A stretch of 64,000 nt of DNA from Providencia rettgeri (GTDB lineage: Bacteria > Pseudomonadota > Gammaproteobacteria > Enterobacterales > Enterobacteriaceae): the NCBI RefSeq assembly GCF_013255915.1, contig NZ_CP053896.1, positions 4,340,001 to 4,404,000 of the forward strand. Direction: 5' to 3'. Below, piece after piece: positions 21,297-32,239 of this stretch. How positions within the stretch are numbered: position 1 is the first letter of the stretch; every line of letters starts with the position of its first letter. A model generated the notes under the pieces. It did no database searches and was not told the origin of the DNA. It worked only from the letters and a program-made list of their open reading frames with translations. A program made the translations under genes and the position numbers.

Positions 21297-22382
21297 TTAC
21301 CGTACTGCTCCTCTACGTGCTCTACGTCTCACTCGCTTAATAAAACGGGCGACTTTCCAAGCTCGTTTGATGCAGTAACCATACATCATAAATACAAGCA
21401 AAAATAATGCCAACATTACCCATTCAGGTACAAATGTTAAGTGTTCACCAATAATACCGACACATGCTAAAGCGGCCGCTGATAGTGTAATCAGTACAAA
21501 TGCCCCTTTTGGTGTAAAACCAGAACGCATAATTAAATGATGAATGTGCTGGCGATCGGGTGAAAATGGGCTCATCCCTTTACGAATTCTGCGATACATA
21601 ATGGCAACCATGTCCATTAGTGGGATCGCAATAATCCATAAAGCGGTAACTGGGTTAATCGGATGTACTTCTTCTTGGGTCGAAGCCACAAGGATCCAAA
21701 TAATAGTAAACCCAATCAGCGTACTTCCCGCATCTCCCATGAAAACTTTAAAACGACGGCCTAGCACACCTAAATTCAGAAGAATATAAGGAAGGATAGC
21801 TGCAATAAAGGCAAAACACCAAAATGCTAACGCATAGTTACCGTTTTGATATAGCAAAAAGCCGAGAGCGCCAAAAGAAACAGAAGATAAGCCACCGAGT
21901 AACCCATCAATGCCATCAACCATGTTAAAAGCATTAATTGCTGCCCATACTGCAAATAGGGTAACGATATAACCGAATGGACCCAGTACCAGTTCCCATG
22001 GGCCAAAGGCATGACCGAGTGAATCAAGTTTCAACCCTGCCGCTGTCATCATAACAACCGCAACGATCGCTTGAATACCAGCCCTTAGTTTCACACTGAT
22101 GTCAAACCTATCATCTAATGCGCCAATAAAGACTAATAACCCTGCACAAGCGATATATAGCCACTTATGAGGGATATATTCTCCGGTAATATAAAACGCA
22201 AAACAGATCCCAAAGAAAACGGAAATTCCCCCAACAAGAGGAACTAATCCTACGTGTTTCTTTCTGAAATTAGGTTTATCAACTAACCCGATTTTTATTG
22301 CAACAACTCGAGCCAGAAAAATAAAAACTAATGAAAACAAGAAAACGTAGAAGAGATTGGTTACAAAGTGTATGGTGTCCAC
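21297..22382 (-). CDS. wecA: UDP-GlcNAc:undecaprenyl-phosphate GlcNAc-1-phosphate transferase
   Basis: Makes GlcNAc-PP-undecaprenol, the lipid I that starts ECA (and many O antigens). 361 residues, 11 TM segments, PNPT family: DDRFD (Mg-binding aspartates), NAFNMVDGIDGLLGG, VFMGDAGSTLIGF and the basic loop DRQHIHHLIMRSGF. The start is GTG at 22382 (MDTIHFVTN) with AGAGAG seven bases upstream. First gene of the wec operon (rfe). Confidence 0.96.
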   Translation of the reverse strand: MDTIHFVTNLFYVFLFSLVFIFLARVVAIKIGLVDKPNFRKKHVGLVPLVGGISVFFGICFAFYITGEYIPHKWLYIACAGLLVFIGALDDRFDISVKLRAGIQAIVAVVMMTAAGLKLDSLGHAFGPWELVLGPFGYIVTLFAVWAAINAFNMVDGIDGLLGGLSSVSFGALGFLLYQNGNYALAFWCFAFIAAILPYILLNLGVLGRRFKVFMGDAGSTLIGFTIIWILVASTQEEVHPINPVTALWIIAIPLMDMVAIMYRRIRKGMSPFSPDRQHIHHLIMRSGFTPKGAFVLITLSAAALACVGIIGEHLTFVPEWVMLALFLLVFMMYGYCIKRAWKVARFIKRVRRRARRGAVR

Positions 22383-22394
22383 TGTTTGACTCTC

Positions 22395-22511
22395 TTAATC
22401 TTTATATTTAACTTTCAAAACTAATTTTTTAGCGAATGCAGATAAACCAGCATACGCCAATGCATTATCATCTTGGTACTAAAATTCACTATAAGACGAA
22501 TCTTTATTCAT
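22395..22511 (-). other. Possible small or decayed ORF with in-frame TAG, ahead of wecA
   Basis: An ATG at 22511, preceded by AGGA, opens MNKDSSYSEF, meets TAG at codon 11, and continues in the same frame for 27 codons (YQDDNALAYAGLSAFAKK and on) to a TAA 12 bp before the wecA start. The second half has coding-like composition unlike the AT-rich surroundings. It may be a tiny pseudogene, a leader, or chance. I recognise no family. Confidence 0.25.
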
Positions 22512-22953
22512 AAAGAGATTCCTGTAACATTATTAGTTTTTACACTTTATTAGTGTGTTTGATTTAATAACGAAACATCCGGTAATTTTATACTGAATAG
22601 CTGCAATATGCATGCCATAAAAGCAATACTCTAAAATTGAGTTAATCGATTGATGTTTAAATAGGCGCTTGATGATTAAATAATAAAGTGGCGAAAATAA
22701 ATTTAACGCTAATCACAAAATAAATATTTTTCATAAATTTATCTTTTAATTCAATCAATTAAAGCATGTTCGTTAGTATTTCCTATCGTTTATTATTAAT
22801 TTTTTAATAAAAACTCCATCTGCTACCCAATGCTATTTATAAATGAACCAAATAAAACATGTTCTTAATTTATTGAAAATAAATCAGTAAAATATTAAAC
22901 CTGCTTAATATGGTAGGCTTTAATTTTTATACACCACTATCGAGTATGAAAAC
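22512..22953. other. AT-rich wecA-rho intergenic region
   Basis: No gene, repeat or strong hairpin seen. It must hold the wec operon promoter, but no clear -35/-10 pair stands out in the very AT-rich sequence. Confidence 0.4.
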
Positions 22954-22986
22954 AAAAAAAAGGTGCCATAACAGGCACCTTTTTTA
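22954..22986 (-). terminator. rho terminator
   Basis: On the minus strand an AGGTGCC/GGCACCT stem, extended by A-T pairs, with a 6-base loop and a run of eight T. It lies about 25 bp after the rho stop; the flanking A and T runs could make it work both ways. Confidence 0.85.
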
Positions 22987-23009
22987 TAATACGCAGAGAA
23001 CCTTAACGG

Positions 23010-24269
23010 TTACGCTCTTTTCATAAAATCAAAGAACTCTTCGTTGGTTTTTGTCATCGCTAACTTACTGATGAGGAACTCCATCGCATCGATTTCGCCC
23101 ATTGGGTGAATAATCTTACGTAGGATCCACATTTTTTGTAACTCATCTTGCGATGTAAGTAACTCTTCTTTACGCGTACCTGAACGGTTGTAGTCTATTG
23201 CAGGGAAAACACGTTTTTCTGCAATCTTACGAGATAGGTGCAGTTCCATGTTACCTGTACCTTTAAACTCTTCGTAAATAACTTCATCCATCTTAGAACC
23301 GGTATCAACCAGTGCAGTTGCAATGATTGTCAGGCTTCCACCTTCTTCAACATTACGAGCAGCACCGAAGAAACGTTTTGGACGGTGTAATGCGTTAGCA
23401 TCCACACCACCGGTTAATACTTTCCCAGAGGAAGGTACAACGGTGTTATATGCACGAGCTAGGCGCGTAATAGAGTCGAGTAAAATGATAACGTCTTTTT
23501 TATGTTCAACTAGACGTTTCGCTTTTTCAATCACCATTTCAGCGACTTGGACGTGACGTGCTGCAGGCTCATCGAAAGTTGAAGCAATAACTTCACCTTT
23601 AACCAAACGCTGCATTTCGGTCACTTCCTCAGGACGTTCATCGATCAACAGAACCATCAGAACGCAATCAGGGTAATTGTGTGCAATATTCGCTGCAATA
23701 TTTTGCAGTAACATTGTTTTACCGGCTTTCGGTGGAGCCACAATCAGACCACGTTGACCACGACCGATTGGAGCCGCTAAGTCTAGTACACGAGCAGTTA
23801 AATCTTCAGTTGAACCATTACCACGTTCCATGCGCAGACGACGGTTTGCATGTAATGGAGTGAGGTTTTCGAAAAGAATTTTACTGCGGGCATTTTCAGG
23901 TTTGTCGTAATTAACTTCGTTGACTTTCAGGAGGGCAAAATAACGTTCACCTTCTTTAGGAGGACGAATTTTTCCTGAAATTGTGTCACCTGTACGTAGG
24001 TTAAAACGGCGGATTTGGCTAGGAGAAACGTAAATATCATCAGGACCTGCGAGGTAAGAACTGTCTGCTGAACGGAGGAAACCAAATCCATCCTGCAATA
24101 TTTCCAGTACGCCATCGCCGAAAATATCTTCGCCACTTTTCGCATGCTGCTTCAAAATAGAGAAAATAATATCCTGCTTTCTCATACGGGCTAAGTTCTC
24201 TAGCCCCATGTTTTCGCCTAACGTAATCAATTCTGATACTGGCGTATTTTTTAATTCGGTAAGATTCAT
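23010..24269 (-). CDS. rho: Transcription termination factor Rho
   Basis: Hexameric RNA-dependent ATPase that ends transcription at rut sites. 419 residues, the E. coli length: N-terminal helical domain ([15 protein letters not shown]), OB-fold primary RNA site ([16 protein letters not shown], 51-66), Walker A APPKAGKT (178-185), Walker [11 protein letters not shown], and the Q and R loops of the C-terminal domain. The ATG at 24269 gives the family start. The frame stays open for 45 more codons upstream, but these do not resemble Rho. The Shine-Dalgarno is poor, and Rho is known to limit its own synthesis in its leader. Confidence 0.98.
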   Translation of the reverse strand: MNLTELKNTPVSELITLGENMGLENLARMRKQDIIFSILKQHAKSGEDIFGDGVLEILQDGFGFLRSADSSYLAGPDDIYVSPSQIRRFNLRTGDTISGKIRPPKEGERYFALLKVNEVNYDKPENARSKILFENLTPLHANRRLRMERGNGSTEDLTARVLDLAAPIGRGQRGLIVAPPKAGKTMLLQNIAANIAHNYPDCVLMVLLIDERPEEVTEMQRLVKGEVIASTFDEPAARHVQVAEMVIEKAKRLVEHKKDVIILLDSITRLARAYNTVVPSSGKVLTGGVDANALHRPKRFFGAARNVEEGGSLTIIATALVDTGSKMDEVIYEEFKGTGNMELHLSRKIAEKRVFPAIDYNRSGTRKEELLTSQDELQKMWILRKIIHPMGEIDAMEFLISKLAMTKTNEEFFDFMKRA

Positions 24270-24974
24270 AATGGTGGGTTCTTTAACTCGGGGTAATTCT
24301 CGAACTATGAACGTAAATTGACGGCAGCTTACTATTAAGTGCCAGTTTAACTTTATACTGCCCTGTTGCTCACTAATTTTTACCAAAAGCAAACAACAAT
24401 GCAAAAAAATCTTGTGCTAGCCATTACTAAGATTGCTCTAACATTTGACTGCAACTCATCTTGATGATGTGTGACATATTATTAGAAACACACACAATAT
24501 TAGCAATAGTTTTTTGTACATTTAGGACAACATCCATCCCAATATCGCAAATTTAATGTCAGATTAGCATTAAAAAACACATAATTGCTAAAGACAAACC
24601 TGTCCCACTTCGTTTTTATATCCCTATGATATAAAAATATTGAATTTCATTGCGTTCGCTTATGCGCTATCTTTAATTCATATGAGAGATGCATTGAAAC
24701 CGAAGATATTGAATACTGCTATAACTCAATGTCTAAACTTTCAATTTTCATATTTAAAATCATTACGCCATCAGTTTTTTGATCAATAACAATCATCACA
24801 ATACTGAACTAACAAGCTAGATATGTAAGATAAGAGCAATGGAATACAAGGTAATTCATATGGGTGCTATACGAGGAATGACGATAACTTATCATGCTTA
24901 AGTGAAGACGTCTAGCGGCTCTCTAGATAAAATAGATATACCGCTAAACGTTTTAGCTTACATATAACGATAAC
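24270..24974. other. rho leader and trxA downstream region
   Basis: About 700 bp without a recognised gene. The part next to rho is its leader and promoter region; I could not find a clear counterpart of the E. coli rhoL peptide. At 24908-24951 ACGTCTAGCGG can pair with CCGCTAAACGT (one G-T pair). This large hairpin lies 24 bp past the trxA stop and may mark its mRNA 3' end, though no U tract follows. Confidence 0.45.
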
Positions 24975-25301
24975 TTACAGATTTTCGTCTAAAAATTCTT
25001 TCAGTTGCGTTTTTGATAATGCCCCAACTTTCGTTGCTGCGACTTCACCATTTTTGAATAAAAGCAAGGTCGGGATACCACGAATTCCATATTTTGGAGC
25101 GGTAGCAGGGTTTTCATCAATATTCAGTTTTGCGATGGTCAGTTTGCCTGTATATTCTTCAGCAACTTCATCAAGAATAGGCGCGATCATTTTACAAGGA
25201 CCACACCATGCTGCCCAAAAATCGACGAGAACAGGTGAACTTGCATTCAGAACTTCAGTTGCAAAACTTGCATCAGTTATATGTATAATTTTATCGCTCA
25301 T
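24975..25301 (-). CDS. trxA: Thioredoxin 1
   Basis: Small dithiol reductant for ribonucleotide reductase, PAPS reductase and others. 108 residues with the active site WCGPC (C33, C36), the cis-Pro loop [11 protein letters not shown] and the conserved C-terminus [12 protein letters not shown]. The ATG at 25301 has GGAG six bases upstream; the open frame reaches a TTG four codons earlier, which overlaps that ribosome site. Divergent from rhlB as in E. coli. Confidence 0.98.
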   Translation of the reverse strand: MSDKIIHITDASFATEVLNASSPVLVDFWAAWCGPCKMIAPILDEVAEEYTGKLTIAKLNIDENPATAPKYGIRGIPTLLLFKNGEVAATKVGALSKTQLKEFLDENL

Positions 25302-25418
25302 GTTGTACTCCAAAGGATCATCTTTTGCAGACTTAGTGTAACATTATTGGCAGCAGTATGCTTTATTTCAAAAGATACACTTTCGTAAACCAACCGTTAA
25401 CTGATATTCTAACATACT

Positions 25419-26705
25419 ATGAGTAAAGCACACTTGACAGAAAAGAAGTTTTCCGACTTCGCATTGCACCCTAAAGTCATTGAAGCTCTGAATAAAAAAG
25501 GCTTCAATTTTTGCACGCCTATACAGGCGTCCACCTTGCCTTTTACTGTCGAAGGCAAAGACGTGGCGGGTCAAGCGCAAACTGGTACAGGTAAAACGTT
25601 AGCTTTTTTAACGTCTACATTCCATTATTTATTAACTCACCCCGCTATTGAGGGTAAAAAAGCGAATCAGCCTCGTGCGCTGATTATGGCACCGACACGC
25701 GAACTCGCGGTACAAATTTATTCGGATGCTAAAGAGCTAGCTGAGTATACTGGCCTGAAAATGGGGCTAGCCTACGGTGGTGACGGCTATGATGAGCAGC
25801 TTAAGGTTTTACAAAACGGTGTTGATATCCTTATTGGTACAACAGGCCGTTTAATCGACTACGCGAAACAAGGCCATGTCGACTTAAGTGCGGTTCAAGT
25901 TGTGGTACTTGATGAAGCCGACCGCATGTATGATCTTGGTTTTATTAAAGATATTCGCTGGATTTTCCGTCGTATGCCAGGTGCTGCAGAAAGGCTTAAT
26001 TTGCTGTTTTCTGCAACTTTATCTTACCGAGTAAGAGAATTAGCTTTCGAGCAAATGAATAACCCTGAATATGTTGAGGTCGAACCTTTACAAAAAACAG
26101 GTCATCGTATCAAAGAAGAGTTATTTTACCCTTCTAATGAAGAAAAAATGCGCTTACTCCAAACGCTTCTTGAAGAAGAGTGGCCAGAGCGTTGTATTAT
26201 TTTCGCCAATACAAAACACCGTTGTGATGATATTTGGGCGCATTTAGCTGCTGATGGTCATCGTGTAGGTTTGTTGACCGGCGATGTCGCACAGAAAAAG
26301 CGACTGCGTATATTAGAGCAATTCACACAAGGCCATTTAGATATTTTAGTGGCAACTGATGTTGCAGCTCGTGGTTTACATATTCCATCAGTTACTCATG
26401 TATTTAATTACGACTTACCTGATGACTGTGAAGATTACGTACACCGTATTGGTCGTACTGGTCGTGCTGGTGAAAGCGGAAACTCAATTAGCTTAGCCTG
26501 TGAAGAATATTCACTTAACCTGCCTGCTATTGAAGAATATATTCAACACTCAATCCCTGTTAGTAAGTATAACAGTGATGCATTATTGAGCGATTTACCG
26601 GCACCAAAACGCCGCCATCGCCCACGCCCTGGAGGCCAGCGCCGTAATTCGAATTCGCAGCGTCGCCACAATGGCCCACGAAACAACCATAAACGTCCAG
26701 GCTGA
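25419..26705 (+). CDS. rhlB: ATP-dependent RNA helicase RhlB
   Basis: DEAD-box helicase of the RNase E degradosome. 428 residues: Q motif (FNFCTPIQ), Walker A AQTGTGKT (53-60), [22 protein letters not shown], and [11 protein letters not shown]. The C-terminal tail after about 395 is Arg/Asn/Pro-rich ([12 protein letters not shown]), as in RhlB. gppA follows 11 bp later and is probably co-transcribed. Confidence 0.97.
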   Translation: MSKAHLTEKKFSDFALHPKVIEALNKKGFNFCTPIQASTLPFTVEGKDVAGQAQTGTGKTLAFLTSTFHYLLTHPAIEGKKANQPRALIMAPTRELAVQIYSDAKELAEYTGLKMGLAYGGDGYDEQLKVLQNGVDILIGTTGRLIDYAKQGHVDLSAVQVVVLDEADRMYDLGFIKDIRWIFRRMPGAAERLNLLFSATLSYRVRELAFEQMNNPEYVEVEPLQKTGHRIKEELFYPSNEEKMRLLQTLLEEEWPERCIIFANTKHRCDDIWAHLAADGHRVGLLTGDVAQKKRLRILEQFTQGHLDILVATDVAARGLHIPSVTHVFNYDLPDDCEDYVHRIGRTGRAGESGNSISLACEEYSLNLPAIEEYIQHSIPVSKYNSDALLSDLPAPKRRHRPRPGGQRRNSNSQRRHNGPRNNHKRPG

Positions 26706-26716
26706 GTAAAAACGAT

Positions 26717-28219
26717 ATGCTGAAATCTTCTTCTCTTTATGCCGCCATCGATTTAGGCTCAAACAGTTTTCATATGCTAGTCGTACGTGAAACTGCTGGT
26801 AGCATTCAGGTGATCTCTAGGGTTAAACGCAAAGTTCGTCTTGCTGCAGGGTTAGATAACAACAACCTGCTTTCTGAGCAAGCAATGGAGCGAGGCTGGC
26901 AATGTTTACGCCTGTTTTCGGAGCACTTACAAGATATTCCGAATACACAAATTCGTGTTGTCGCGACTGCGACTTTGCGTTTAGCTAAAAATGCCGATGT
27001 TTTCATCGAAAAAGCCAGTCAAATTTTAGGAAACCCTGTAAAAGTTATTCAAGGGGAAGAAGAAGCTCGCTTAATTTATCAAGGTGTTGCACATACAACT
27101 GGTGGGCCAGATCAACGCTTAGTGGTTGATATTGGTGGGGGAAGTACTGAACTTGTTACAGGTACAGGCGCAAAAGCGGAGCAACTCTATAGTCTTGAAA
27201 TGGGTTGTGTAACTTGGCTTGAGCGCTACTTTGGCGATAGAAGTTTAACAGAAGAAAACTTCTCAGCAGCTCAAGCCGCTGCCCATAATGTCATCGCCCC
27301 TATTGCAGATGCACTTAAGACACATGGGTGGAAGATTTGTGTTGGTGCATCCGGCACCGTACAAGCGATCCAGGAAATCATGATTGCCCAAGGCATGGAT
27401 GAACTGATCACACTTTCTAAATTACAACAGCTTAAGCGTAAAGCCATTCAATGCCAAAAACTTGAAGAGCTTGAAATTGATGGCCTAACCTTCGAACGTG
27501 CTCTTGTTTTTCCAAGCGGATTATCTATTTTGATCGCTATCTTTGAAGCATTAGAAATTGATAACATGACACTCGCTGGCGGAGCACTTCGTGAAGGGCT
27601 TGTCTATGGCATGCTACAGCTTCCTATTGAGCAGGATATTCGCGCTCGTACCGTTCGCAATATTCAGCGGCGCTTCCAAGTCGATATCGAACAAGCAAGC
27701 CGAGTTCGTCAACTTGCAGAATATTTTTATTTACAAGTCGCGAAAGATTGGGGCTTAGATACACGTTGTCGTGATTTACTATCCAGTGCATGCGCGTTAC
27801 ATGAAATTGGCTTGAGTGTTGATTTCCGTAAAGGCCCCGAGCACGCTAGCTACCTCATAACACACCTTGATTTACCTGGTTTTACCCCAGCTCAAAAGCG
27901 GTTACTTGCTGCATTATTGATAAACCAGCAAGGCCCTGTTGATTTAACGCCATTAAGCCAACAAAATGCGCTCCCTATGCAGCATGCATATAATTTATGT
28001 CGTTTACTTCGCCTTGCCATTATTTTTGCGAGCCGTAGACGTGATGACACCTTGCCAGCACTAAGGCTTAATGTGAATGCACAAAGGTTAACCATCACGC
28101 TGCCTTATCGTTGGTTATCCGATCACCCTCTACGAGCGGAAAATTTACAGCAAGAAGTTCAATGGCAGGGCTATGTAAATTGGGCTTTAGAGTTGGAAGA
28201 ACGTAATAGTTCAAATTGA
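26717..28219 (+). CDS. gppA: Guanosine-5'-triphosphate,3'-diphosphate pyrophosphatase
   Basis: Hydrolyses pppGpp to ppGpp and also has exopolyphosphatase activity; alarmone metabolism. 500 residues, Ppx/GppA family: [14 protein letters not shown] at the N-terminus, [12 protein letters not shown] (phosphate-binding loop), VGASGTVQA and [11 protein letters not shown], then a C-terminal HD-like helical region ([22 protein letters not shown]). Second gene after rhlB. Confidence 0.97.
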   Translation: MLKSSSLYAAIDLGSNSFHMLVVRETAGSIQVISRVKRKVRLAAGLDNNNLLSEQAMERGWQCLRLFSEHLQDIPNTQIRVVATATLRLAKNADVFIEKASQILGNPVKVIQGEEEARLIYQGVAHTTGGPDQRLVVDIGGGSTELVTGTGAKAEQLYSLEMGCVTWLERYFGDRSLTEENFSAAQAAAHNVIAPIADALKTHGWKICVGASGTVQAIQEIMIAQGMDELITLSKLQQLKRKAIQCQKLEELEIDGLTFERALVFPSGLSILIAIFEALEIDNMTLAGGALREGLVYGMLQLPIEQDIRARTVRNIQRRFQVDIEQASRVRQLAEYFYLQVAKDWGLDTRCRDLLSSACALHEIGLSVDFRKGPEHASYLITHLDLPGFTPAQKRLLAALLINQQGPVDLTPLSQQNALPMQHAYNLCRLLRLAIIFASRRRDDTLPALRLNVNAQRLTITLPYRWLSDHPLRAENLQQEVQWQGYVNWALELEERNSSN

Positions 28220-28225
28220 TAATAT

Positions 28226-28256
28226 TTTCCACACTAGACCTACTCTAGTGTGGAAA
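28226..28256. terminator. Hairpin between convergent gppA and rep
   Basis: A perfect 13-bp stem (TTTCCACACTAGA with TCTAGTGTGGAAA) and a 5-base loop, 6 bp after the gppA stop and 15 bp from the rep stop. The flanks are AT-rich but lack a strong T run on either strand. It is placed to end both transcripts. Confidence 0.6.
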
Positions 28257-28271
28257 TTCAATTAGTTGCGG

Positions 28272-30296
28272 TTACTCACTTTTTTTATTTAACCCTAAAC
28301 GCGCTTTAATATCGGCTAAAGCTGATTGCCCCTTCTGCATACGTTCCTGCGCACTAACCACTTTACGCTGCTGCTCCCATTGTAAATCATCTTGAGGCAA
28401 TTCAAGGAGAAAACGGCTTAATTCAGGACGGATCAATTCACCATATTGGCGACGCTCACGACAATGAGAAAAGAATAATTCTCTTTGTGCCCGCGTAATT
28501 CCTACATAAGCTAAACGGCGTTCTTCATCAATATTATTTTCATCAATACTGCTTTGATGTGGCAGCAGCCCTTCTTCCATACCGACCAAAAAAACATAAG
28601 GAAATTCAAGGCCTTTAGACGCATGCAACGTCATGAGTTGAACTTGGTCTGATTCTTCATCATCCTCACCACGCTCCATCATATCGCGCAGCGTAAAGCG
28701 TGTAACCACTTGGCTCAATGTCATTGGGTCATTGAGATCATCACCTTCCACCATTTCACTCATCCATGTGAACAATTGGTTGACGTTTTTCATTCGCATT
28801 TCAGCAGCTTTAGTACTGGTCGACGTTTCATATAACCAGCTTTCATAATCCATTTCGCGCAGTAAATCACGCACCGCAATTAAAGGTTCGCGTTCCGACG
28901 TTCTAACAATACTGTCCATCCAATGAGTGAAACGCTGTAATGCTTCTAATCCTTTACCTTTTAAAATTTGTTCAAGCCCTAGATCAAAGCTGGCTTGATA
29001 TAAGCTTTTCCCTCGTTGGTTTGCCCATTCCCCAAGTTTTTGGATAGTTTTGGGGCCAATCTCTCGACGTGGAGTATTTACTATGCGTAAAAAAGCACTG
29101 TCATCTTCAGGGTTAGTTAATACTCGCAAATAGGCTAATAAGTCTTTAATTTCAGGGCGGGAGAAAAACGAAGTCCCCCCCGAAATGCGATACGGAATAC
29201 GATTTTGCATCAACATTTTTTCAAAAATACGCGATTGATGGTTACCGCGATACAAAATGGCGTAATCTTTATATTCCGTCTTATTAATAAAATGGTGTGC
29301 AATAAGCTCCCCAATCACTCTTTCGGCTTCATGGTCTTCATTGTTTGCCGTAAGAACCCGAAGTGGCGCTCCATATCCCAATTCAGAAAATAATTTTTTT
29401 TCAAATACATGAGGATTATTGGCAATTAAAATATTTGCAGCCTTTAAAATTCGTTCAGATGAACGGTAATTTTGCTCAAGCTTAATGACATTTAACTTAG
29501 GGAAGTCCTGATTTAATAAAACCAAGTTTTGCGGCCTTGCTCCACGCCATGAATAGATTGACTGGTCGTCATCACCCACGACAGTAAACCTTGCTCGCTG
29601 CCCCACAAGCAATTTAACCAACTGATATTGGCTCGTATTGGTATCTTGATACTCATCCACCAGCAAGTAGCGAATTTTTTGCTGCCAGCGTTCACGAACT
29701 TCTTCATTTTGATATAACAACATGGTAGGTTTGCTGATTAAGTCATCAAAATCCAACACATTGCAACTTTTCAGATGAAGTTCATAGCGGCGATAACACT
29801 CGGCAAAGTGATGCTCTTTCTCACTCCGTGCTTGGCCTATAACTTGTTGTGGCGAGATAAGATCATTTTTCCAATTAGAGATCGCTGAGATCAATTGTTT
29901 GAGTAAGTCTTTATCTTCTTCTAGTAAGTCAAAAGTGAGTTCTTTCAACAATGCCATCTGGTCTTGGTCATCAAATAGCGAAAAGTTGGCTTTAATACCC
30001 AGCGCTTTATATTCACGCTTAATAATTTCCAAGCCTAATGTATGGAAGGTGGATATGATCAAACCACGCGCTTCTTTTTTACCCAAGGTTTGTGCCACGC
30101 GCTCTTTCATTTCCCGCGCCGCTTTATTGGTGAAAGTCACCGCTGCAATTTGCCGAGGCTGATAACCGCATTGGCGAATTAAATGCGCAATTTTATTGGT
30201 AATAACACGTGTTTTGCCTGACCCCGCCCCCGCCAATACAAGGCACGGGCCATCGACAAATTCAACTGCCTGCTGTTGGCTAGGATTCAATCGCAT
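28272..30296 (-). CDS. rep: ATP-dependent DNA helicase Rep
   Basis: 3'-5' SF1A helicase that helps the replisome through protein barriers and restarts forks. 674 residues, the E. coli size: [21 protein letters not shown] (Walker A), [22 protein letters not shown] (Walker B), [38 protein letters not shown] and [10 protein letters not shown]. Convergent with gppA. Confidence 0.98.
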   Translation of the reverse strand: MRLNPSQQQAVEFVDGPCLVLAGAGSGKTRVITNKIAHLIRQCGYQPRQIAAVTFTNKAAREMKERVAQTLGKKEARGLIISTFHTLGLEIIKREYKALGIKANFSLFDDQDQMALLKELTFDLLEEDKDLLKQLISAISNWKNDLISPQQVIGQARSEKEHHFAECYRRYELHLKSCNVLDFDDLISKPTMLLYQNEEVRERWQQKIRYLLVDEYQDTNTSQYQLVKLLVGQRARFTVVGDDDQSIYSWRGARPQNLVLLNQDFPKLNVIKLEQNYRSSERILKAANILIANNPHVFEKKLFSELGYGAPLRVLTANNEDHEAERVIGELIAHHFINKTEYKDYAILYRGNHQSRIFEKMLMQNRIPYRISGGTSFFSRPEIKDLLAYLRVLTNPEDDSAFLRIVNTPRREIGPKTIQKLGEWANQRGKSLYQASFDLGLEQILKGKGLEALQRFTHWMDSIVRTSEREPLIAVRDLLREMDYESWLYETSTSTKAAEMRMKNVNQLFTWMSEMVEGDDLNDPMTLSQVVTRFTLRDMMERGEDDEESDQVQLMTLHASKGLEFPYVFLVGMEEGLLPHQSSIDENNIDEERRLAYVGITRAQRELFFSHCRERRQYGELIRPELSRFLLELPQDDLQWEQQRKVVSAQERMQKGQSALADIKARLGLNKKSE

Positions 30297-30391
30297 GGCT
30301 TATCTACATCACTCAGTTATTCAAAAAGGAATTCGCTACAGATTGTAGCAGAAACCGACCCAACTCTTGAGCAACGATCTTCTCTATTTAT

Positions 30392-30434
30392 AAAAAACAA
30401 AAAACCACATCATTCATCAGAAAGATGTGGTTTT
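30392..30434 (-). terminator. Terminator downstream of ilvC
   Basis: An 11-bp perfect stem (AAAACCACATC with GATGTGGTTTT) and a 12-base loop, followed on the minus strand by TTGTTTTTTATA. It lies about 160 bp after the ilvC stop, beyond an ERIC element, so the ilvC 3' UTR includes the ERIC. Confidence 0.8.
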
Positions 30435-30461
30435 GTTCTTTTTCTTTTATAACATCAATGC

Positions 30462-30588
30462 ATTTTTCTAAACTATTCGCGTTAGAGGAAGGCGGCAAAG
30501 GAGGTTATCCCAAGGAGCATACATTAAGTATGTGACTTGGGTAACCGAGTGTAGCCAACGCACCTATCACGCGAAGAGTGACGAAAAA
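30462..30588. repeat. ERIC (IRU) element
   Basis: About 127 bp, the usual full size. The GGAAGGCGGCAA left part, the palindromic centre GGAGCATACATTAAGTATGTGAC and GTAGCCAACGCACC follow the ERIC consensus in order. These include near matches to both standard ERIC primer sites. It lies in the ilvC 3' UTR, where E. coli has ppiC. Confidence 0.85.
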
Positions 30589-30592
30589 TGAG

Positions 30593-32065
30593 TTAGCCGA
30601 CCGCAATCTTCTTCATATCCGTCATATAACCACGTAACGTCTTACCGATTTTCTCAATCGGATGGTTACGGATAGCTTCGTTGATATCACGTAACTGTGC
30701 GTTATCAGTGCCATTATCTGCAACTGGCTTCGCTAAATCGCCCGCTTGTAATTTCGTCATGAATTCTTTCAGCATTGGCACAGCTGCAAATGAGAACAGA
30801 TAGTTACCGTATTCTGCTGTGTCTGAAATAACCACGTTCATTTCATATAAACGCTTACGAGCAATGGTATTTGCAATCAGTGGTAACTCATGCAGGGACT
30901 CATAGTAAGCTGATTCTTCTAAGATACCCGCTTCTAACATCGTATCGAACGCTAATTCAACGCCCGCTTTAACCATAGCAACTAACAAAACACCGTGGTC
31001 AAAGTATTCTTGTTCGGCAATTTTCCCTTCATATTCAGGGTAATTTTCGAATGCCGTTTTGCCTGTCTCTTCACGCCATGTCAGCAAGTTTTTATCATCA
31101 TTTGCCCAGTCTGCCATCATGGTTGCAGAAAATTCGCCTGAAATGATGTCATCCATATGTTTTTGGAACAATGGCGCCATAATGGTTTTCAGTTGTTCAG
31201 ATAATGCATAAGCACGAATTTTTGCAGGGTTAGACAAACGGTCCATCATCAGCGTGATACCGCCTTGTTTCAGTGCTTCGGTGATAGTTTCCCAGCCAAA
31301 CTGAATTAATTTTCCTGCGTAGCCTGGCTCAACACCGTCTGCGACCATTTTGTCGTAACTCAGTAATGCCCCCGCTTGCAGCATTCCACACAGAATAGTT
31401 TGCTCGCCCATCAGGTCAGACTTAACTTCTGCAACAAATGAGGATTCCAAAACACCTGCACGGTGGCCACCAGTCGCTGCTGCCCACGCTTTGGCAATCG
31501 CCATCCCCTCACCTTTCGGGTCATTTTCTGGGTGTACTGCAATCAGCGTTGGAACACCAAAACCACGCTTGTATTCTTCACGAACTTCAGTACCTGGGCA
31601 TTTTGGCGCTACCATCACAACAGTAATATCTTTACGAATTTCTTCGCCAACTTCAACAATGTTGAAGCCATGTGAATAACCCAGTGCTGCACCTTGTTTC
31701 ATCATAGGCTGAACAGCGCGAACAACGGTTGAGTGCTGCTTGTCTGGCGTTAAGTTAATAACCAAATCAGCGGTAGGGATCAGTTCTTCATAAGTACCAA
31801 CTTTGAAACCATTTTCTGTCGCTTTGCGCCATGAAGCACGTTTCTCTGCAATTGCTTCATCACGTAATGCATAAGCAATATCTAAACCTGAATCACGCAT
31901 ATTCAGGCCTTGGTTTAAACCTTGCGCTCCACAACCGACGATGACGATTTTTTTACCTTTCAGAAAACCTGCTTCATCTGCAAACTCTTCGCGCTGCATA
32001 AAACGGCACTTGCCTAATTGAGCTAACTGCTCACGCAAATTCAATGTGTTAAAATAATTCGCCAT
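30593..32065 (-). CDS. ilvC: Ketol-acid reductoisomerase (NADP+)
   Basis: Second common step of isoleucine and valine synthesis: isomerises and reduces acetolactate or acetohydroxybutyrate. 490 residues, the long class II enzyme with a duplicated C-terminal domain. Rossmann segment [21 protein letters not shown] near residue 38, then [23 protein letters not shown]. The ATG at 32065 gives [18 protein letters not shown] and has GGAG seven bases upstream; a further 14-codon extension is rejected. Divergent from its activator ilvY. Confidence 0.98.
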   Translation of the reverse strand: MANYFNTLNLREQLAQLGKCRFMQREEFADEAGFLKGKKIVIVGCGAQGLNQGLNMRDSGLDIAYALRDEAIAEKRASWRKATENGFKVGTYEELIPTADLVINLTPDKQHSTVVRAVQPMMKQGAALGYSHGFNIVEVGEEIRKDITVVMVAPKCPGTEVREEYKRGFGVPTLIAVHPENDPKGEGMAIAKAWAAATGGHRAGVLESSFVAEVKSDLMGEQTILCGMLQAGALLSYDKMVADGVEPGYAGKLIQFGWETITEALKQGGITLMMDRLSNPAKIRAYALSEQLKTIMAPLFQKHMDDIISGEFSATMMADWANDDKNLLTWREETGKTAFENYPEYEGKIAEQEYFDHGVLLVAMVKAGVELAFDTMLEAGILEESAYYESLHELPLIANTIARKRLYEMNVVISDTAEYGNYLFSFAAVPMLKEFMTKLQAGDLAKPVADNGTDNAQLRDINEAIRNHPIEKIGKTLRGYMTDMKKIAVG

Positions 32066-32100
32066 TGTCATACTCCATTGTTCTGTTGTGTTCGTTATGT

Positions 32101-32132
32101 CAGGCAATCTGCCTGTCGCTCATTTTTGAGCG
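32101..32132 (-). promoter_or_regulatory. Two tandem hairpins in the ilvC 5' leader
   Basis: CAGGCA-ATC-TGCCTG (32101-32115) and CGCTCA-TTTT-TGAGCG (32117-32132) are adjacent perfect inverted repeats, 36-67 bp upstream of the ilvC start. They lie in the likely transcribed leader. A role in mRNA stability or control is a guess. Confidence 0.4.
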
Positions 32133-32148
32133 TTTATGGATTTACTAT

Positions 32149-32164
32149 ATGCGATGTTTCGCAT
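32149..32164. promoter_or_regulatory. Candidate IlvY operator (ilvC-proximal dyad)
   Basis: ATGCGATGTTTCGCAT is a perfect 6-bp dyad with a 4-base centre in the 174-bp divergent ilvC-ilvY region. IlvY is known to bind two tandem operators between these genes in E. coli. Assignment here is by position and symmetry only. Confidence 0.45.
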
Positions 32165-32193
32165 TGCTTAAATTGATATATTAACAATACAAT

Positions 32194-32210
32194 GTTGCAA
32201 TATCTGCAAC
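32194..32210. promoter_or_regulatory. Candidate IlvY operator (ilvY-proximal dyad)
   Basis: GTTGCA-ATATC-TGCAAC is a perfect dyad 30 bp before the ilvY ATG. It contains the T-N11-A pattern of LysR-type sites and could serve ilvY autoregulation. Confidence 0.5.
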
Positions 32211-32239
32211 GCCATTAATTATGTTAATTAGAGGGCAAA

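Noticed and set aside
24270-24404. 45-codon N-terminal extension of rho
   Set aside because: The added residues have no Rho character and start at TTG; the ATG at 24269 gives the conserved MNLTELKN start.
31438-31679. Three overlapping plus-strand frames opposite ilvC
   Set aside because: They are the complement of a strongly conserved, codon-biased gene and have no independent support.
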